This document shows, one piece after another, positions 43,177 through 45,127 of a DNA stretch of 45,127 nt. Every line of letters starts with the position of its first letter. The stretch's first letter is position 1. The notes under the pieces are model-generated. The model was not told where the DNA came from. It searched no databases and saw nothing but the letters and a program-made list of their open reading frames with translations. The position numbers and the translations under genes are program-made. Source of the stretch: an uncultured Clostridia bacterium (GTDB lineage Bacteria > Bacillota > Clostridia > TANB77 > CAG-508). Where the stretch lies: positions 1 to 45,127 of the forward strand of contig CANRCF010000010.1 in the NCBI GenBank assembly GCA_947629045.1, given 5' to 3'.

Positions 43177-44295
43177 ATGCGAGTAATTGTGGCAGCAGCT
43201 GGAACAGGAGGGCATATAAACCCGGGTATTGCAATTGCAAATAAAATAAAAGAAAAAGAGCCAAGTTCAGAAATAATATTTATTGGAACAAATAGAGGCC
43301 TAGAAAATGACTTAGTTCCAAGAGCAGGTTATAAATTAAAAACAATAAATGCTTATGGATTTGACCGTTCAATTTCATTAGATAATATAAAGAAAATTTA
43401 TAAAACATTTCGCTCAATTAAAGAAGCAAAGAAAATTATAGAAGAATTTAAACCAGATGTTATATTAGGAACAGGTGGATATATTTGTGTACCAGTTGGG
43501 ATTGCAGCTAAAAAGAAAAATGTACCAGTTGTATTACATGAAAGCAATGCTTTTCCAGGAATTGCTATCAAACTTCTTTCAAAAAAAGCAGATAAAATAT
43601 TATTAGGCTTTGAAGATGCAAAAGCAAGGCTTCCAAAGGCTAAAAAAATAGTTGTAACAGGAACACCAACAAAAGTAAAGAGAATAAACATTTCAAAAGA
43701 GAAAAAACAAGAAATTTTAAGTGAAAATGGATTAAATGACCAAAAACCAATAGTGCTATTTTTTGGGGGAAGCCAAGGAGCACAAAGCATAAACAATAGC
43801 TTAATAGAAATAATAGTAAATAAGAAAAATGAAAATTATCAAATTATGTGGGCAGCAGGGCCTGCACAATATGAAGAAATAAAAAATAATTTAAACGAAA
43901 AGCATAGTTTGGAAATAGATAAAATTCCAAATGTAAAAATTATGCCATATATTTATAACATGGAAGAAATGATGAACATAGTAGATTTAGTAGTTTGCAG
44001 AAGCGGTGCAATGACAATTACAGAAATTGCAAATGTTGGAAAACCTGCAATATTTATACCGTTTCCTTTTGCAACAGAAAACCATCAAGAATATAATGCA
44101 AGAGTATTAGAAAAAGTAGGCTCTGCAAAAATTATTTTAGATAAAAATTTAACTTCTAATGTTTTAAATGATGAGATTCAAAATATGGTAAAAGATAGAG
44201 AAAAGCTAAACAAAATGGGAGAAAATGCTCATAAAGTTTCAATAAAAGATGTCGAAGAAAAAATTTATAAGGAAATAAAAGAAGTGTTAGTATAA
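43177..44295 (+). CDS. murG: UDP-GlcNAc:lipid I GlcNAc transferase MurG
   Basis: 372 aa. VAAAGTGGHINPGIAIA at the start is the lipid-facing glycine loop (GTGGHxxP). LGTGGYICVPVGIAAKKKNV, HESNAFPG, FFGGSQGAQSIN and VCRSGAMTITEI complete the GT28 signature. It makes lipid II at the inner membrane face. AGGGAGGAAATGCA precedes ATG 43177. Confidence 0.97.
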   Translation: MRVIVAAAGTGGHINPGIAIANKIKEKEPSSEIIFIGTNRGLENDLVPRAGYKLKTINAYGFDRSISLDNIKKIYKTFRSIKEAKKIIEEFKPDVILGTGGYICVPVGIAAKKKNVPVVLHESNAFPGIAIKLLSKKADKILLGFEDAKARLPKAKKIVVTGTPTKVKRINISKEKKQEILSENGLNDQKPIVLFFGGSQGAQSINNSLIEIIVNKKNENYQIMWAAGPAQYEEIKNNLNEKHSLEIDKIPNVKIMPYIYNMEEMMNIVDLVVCRSGAMTITEIANVGKPAIFIPFPFATENHQEYNARVLEKVGSAKIILDKNLTSNVLNDEIQNMVKDREKLNKMGENAHKVSIKDVEEKIYKEIKEVLV

Positions 44296-44387
44296 TCTTA
44301 CAAAGCACAGTTAAACATATATTTTTGACATAAAGTGAAAGTTCAAAGGCAACACGCATTTTGTCGAAAATTGACATACGAAAGTAC

Positions 44388-44416
44388 TTGCCTTTTTAGG
44401 AAAAATATGGTAAAAT
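44388..44416 (+). promoter_or_regulatory. Promoter of the small DUF6514-like gene
   Basis: TTGCCT at 44388, 17 bp spacer, TAAAAT at 44411; a separate TTGACA occurs at 44371. Confidence 0.45.
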
Positions 44417-44448
44417 CAAACTTACACTTATGAAGAAAGGGGAATATC

Positions 44449-44748
44449 ATGTTTAGCTTTAACAAAATTTACGGTGAGACTACTATTCAAAAGGAAACTA
44501 AAGATTATGACAAAGACGGGATTATTAATTTAAAGTACTACAAAACAAAAGCCAAAAACGACAATGACAAAATATATGGAGTAGGAGTTATAAGAACAGA
44601 AATTGTTAATAATGAATTTAACCAAGAAAAGCAAGAAATTAATAACATATGCAAGCAAAAAGATGAAGTTGAAAACTTATTAGAAATGTTGCTACAAAAT
44701 AAAGTAACACCAGTTGACTTAAAATATGTATTAGAAGATATAGAGTAG
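44449..44748 (+). CDS. Small conserved protein, DUF6514-like
   Basis: 99 aa, acidic and soluble. DNDKIYGVGVIRTEIVNNEF, then INNICKQKDEVENLLEMLLQ and VTPVDLKYVLEDIE, match the pattern of a small clostridial family (a central YGV strand, a helix and a final PVxLxxVxED motif). Function unknown. Preceded by AAGAAAGGGGAATATC. It is transcribed separately from murG. Confidence 0.6.
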   Translation: MFSFNKIYGETTIQKETKDYDKDGIINLKYYKTKAKNDNDKIYGVGVIRTEIVNNEFNQEKQEINNICKQKDEVENLLEMLLQNKVTPVDLKYVLEDIE

Positions 44749-44868
44749 AAATATTTATTAAAGTATATTACACAAAAATAAAATACAAAGTGAAAAATAA
44801 TAAAAAATTAAATTAAATTTCATAAAAGTATAAAATAGTAGTTAAAAATTTAAAATTCACAATAAGTG

Positions 44869-44925
44869 ATGAAGGAACATTTACTTTTAATCTTATATGA
44901 TTAAAAGCCAATGTTCTTTTCTTAT
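44869..44925 (+). terminator. Terminator after the DUF6514-like gene
   Basis: GAACATT-TAC-TTTTAATC pairs with GATTAAAA-GCC-AATGTTC and is followed by TTTTCTTATTT. Confidence 0.7.
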
Positions 44926-45078
44926 TTATTAAACATATAAAGTTATAACTTTTATAAATCTACCTATTAATATAGACAGATAGTTAAATGCGATGAAACA
45001 AATACCATAAAGAAATTTTAAAAATCTATTTACATTAAATTTAAAATATGATCTCAAGTTTGACACTTTTTAAAAGGC

Positions 45079-45121
45079 AAAAAGTCCATAATGCAGTCAT
45101 AGACTAGATTATGGACTTTTA
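45079..45121 (+). terminator. Hairpin at the right edge, probable terminator
   Basis: AAAAGTCCATAAT pairs with ATTATGGACTTTT. The gene it serves may lie beyond the window. Confidence 0.5.
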
Positions 45122-45127
45122 TGATAT

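Overview
The window is AT-rich (around 30% GC by eye) DNA from a low-GC, Gram-positive Clostridia-like bacterium, probably an uncultured gut lineage. The evidence is AGGAGG-type ribosome binding sites, heavy use of AGA and AUA codons, sortases with a (S)PKTG substrate, SpoVB/SpoVD-type proteins, and a meso-DAP-type MurE.

Layout. (1) 1-17400: three paralogous prepilin-like surface proteins share an N-terminal cassette but have different C-terminal adhesin or lectin-fold domains. Two carry an (AG)14 tract just after a strong start site, so they look phase-variable. Around them lie an Rpn/PD-(D/E)XK nuclease and its deleted paralogue, a GT-C membrane protein, two rRNA pseudouridine synthases, an orphan winged-helix/VirD4-ATPase pair, a SpoVB-like flippase and HU. 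(2) 17600-22860: alanine-racemase-like enzyme plus ATP-grasp ligase, a sortase, TrmL, a Fic/VbhA-like toxin-antitoxin pair, and a 49-codon ORF. (3) 22970-44750: the division and cell-wall (dcw) cluster: mraZ, rsmH, ftsL-like, a DUF4358-like protein, an MBOAT/DHHW O-acetylation pair, a SpoVD/FtsI penicillin-binding protein (PBP), murE, mraY, ftsW, murG and a small DUF6514-like protein.

A 7.4 kb integrative element (about 31370-38782) splits the PBP gene within the codons for its conserved GGHQGGA motif. It carries a beta-lactamase-like protein with Cys at the nucleophile position, a class B sortase next to its likely SPKTG substrate, a glucosaminidase-domain protein, a small ORF and a large serine recombinase. 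The att sites can be read to the base. Precise excision would rejoin the PBP and its PASTA domain in frame.

The most unusual signal is a decoding anomaly. In roughly 10,000 codons of native-looking genes I found in-frame CGG at only eight positions. At all eight, skipping the C (a +1 shift onto GGA or GGG, glycine) restores the conserved family sequence: four times within 42 bp in the Rpn nuclease, and once each in the flippase, the PBP, the serine recombinase and FtsW. The preceding codons differ (GAG, GAA, CAA, ATT, ACT, AAT, ATG), so only CGG-purine is shared. This suggests that CGG is not an ordinary Arg codon here and that CGGR is read as a four-base glycine codon or triggers a +1 frameshift. 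The only CGG codons that must be read as Arg are in three foreign-looking genes (the 49-codon ORF and two cargo genes of the element).

Three 107-165 bp palindromic intergenic repeats with covarying terminal stems also occur, two of them inside the dcw cluster. All calls are by eye; no database or folding program was used.
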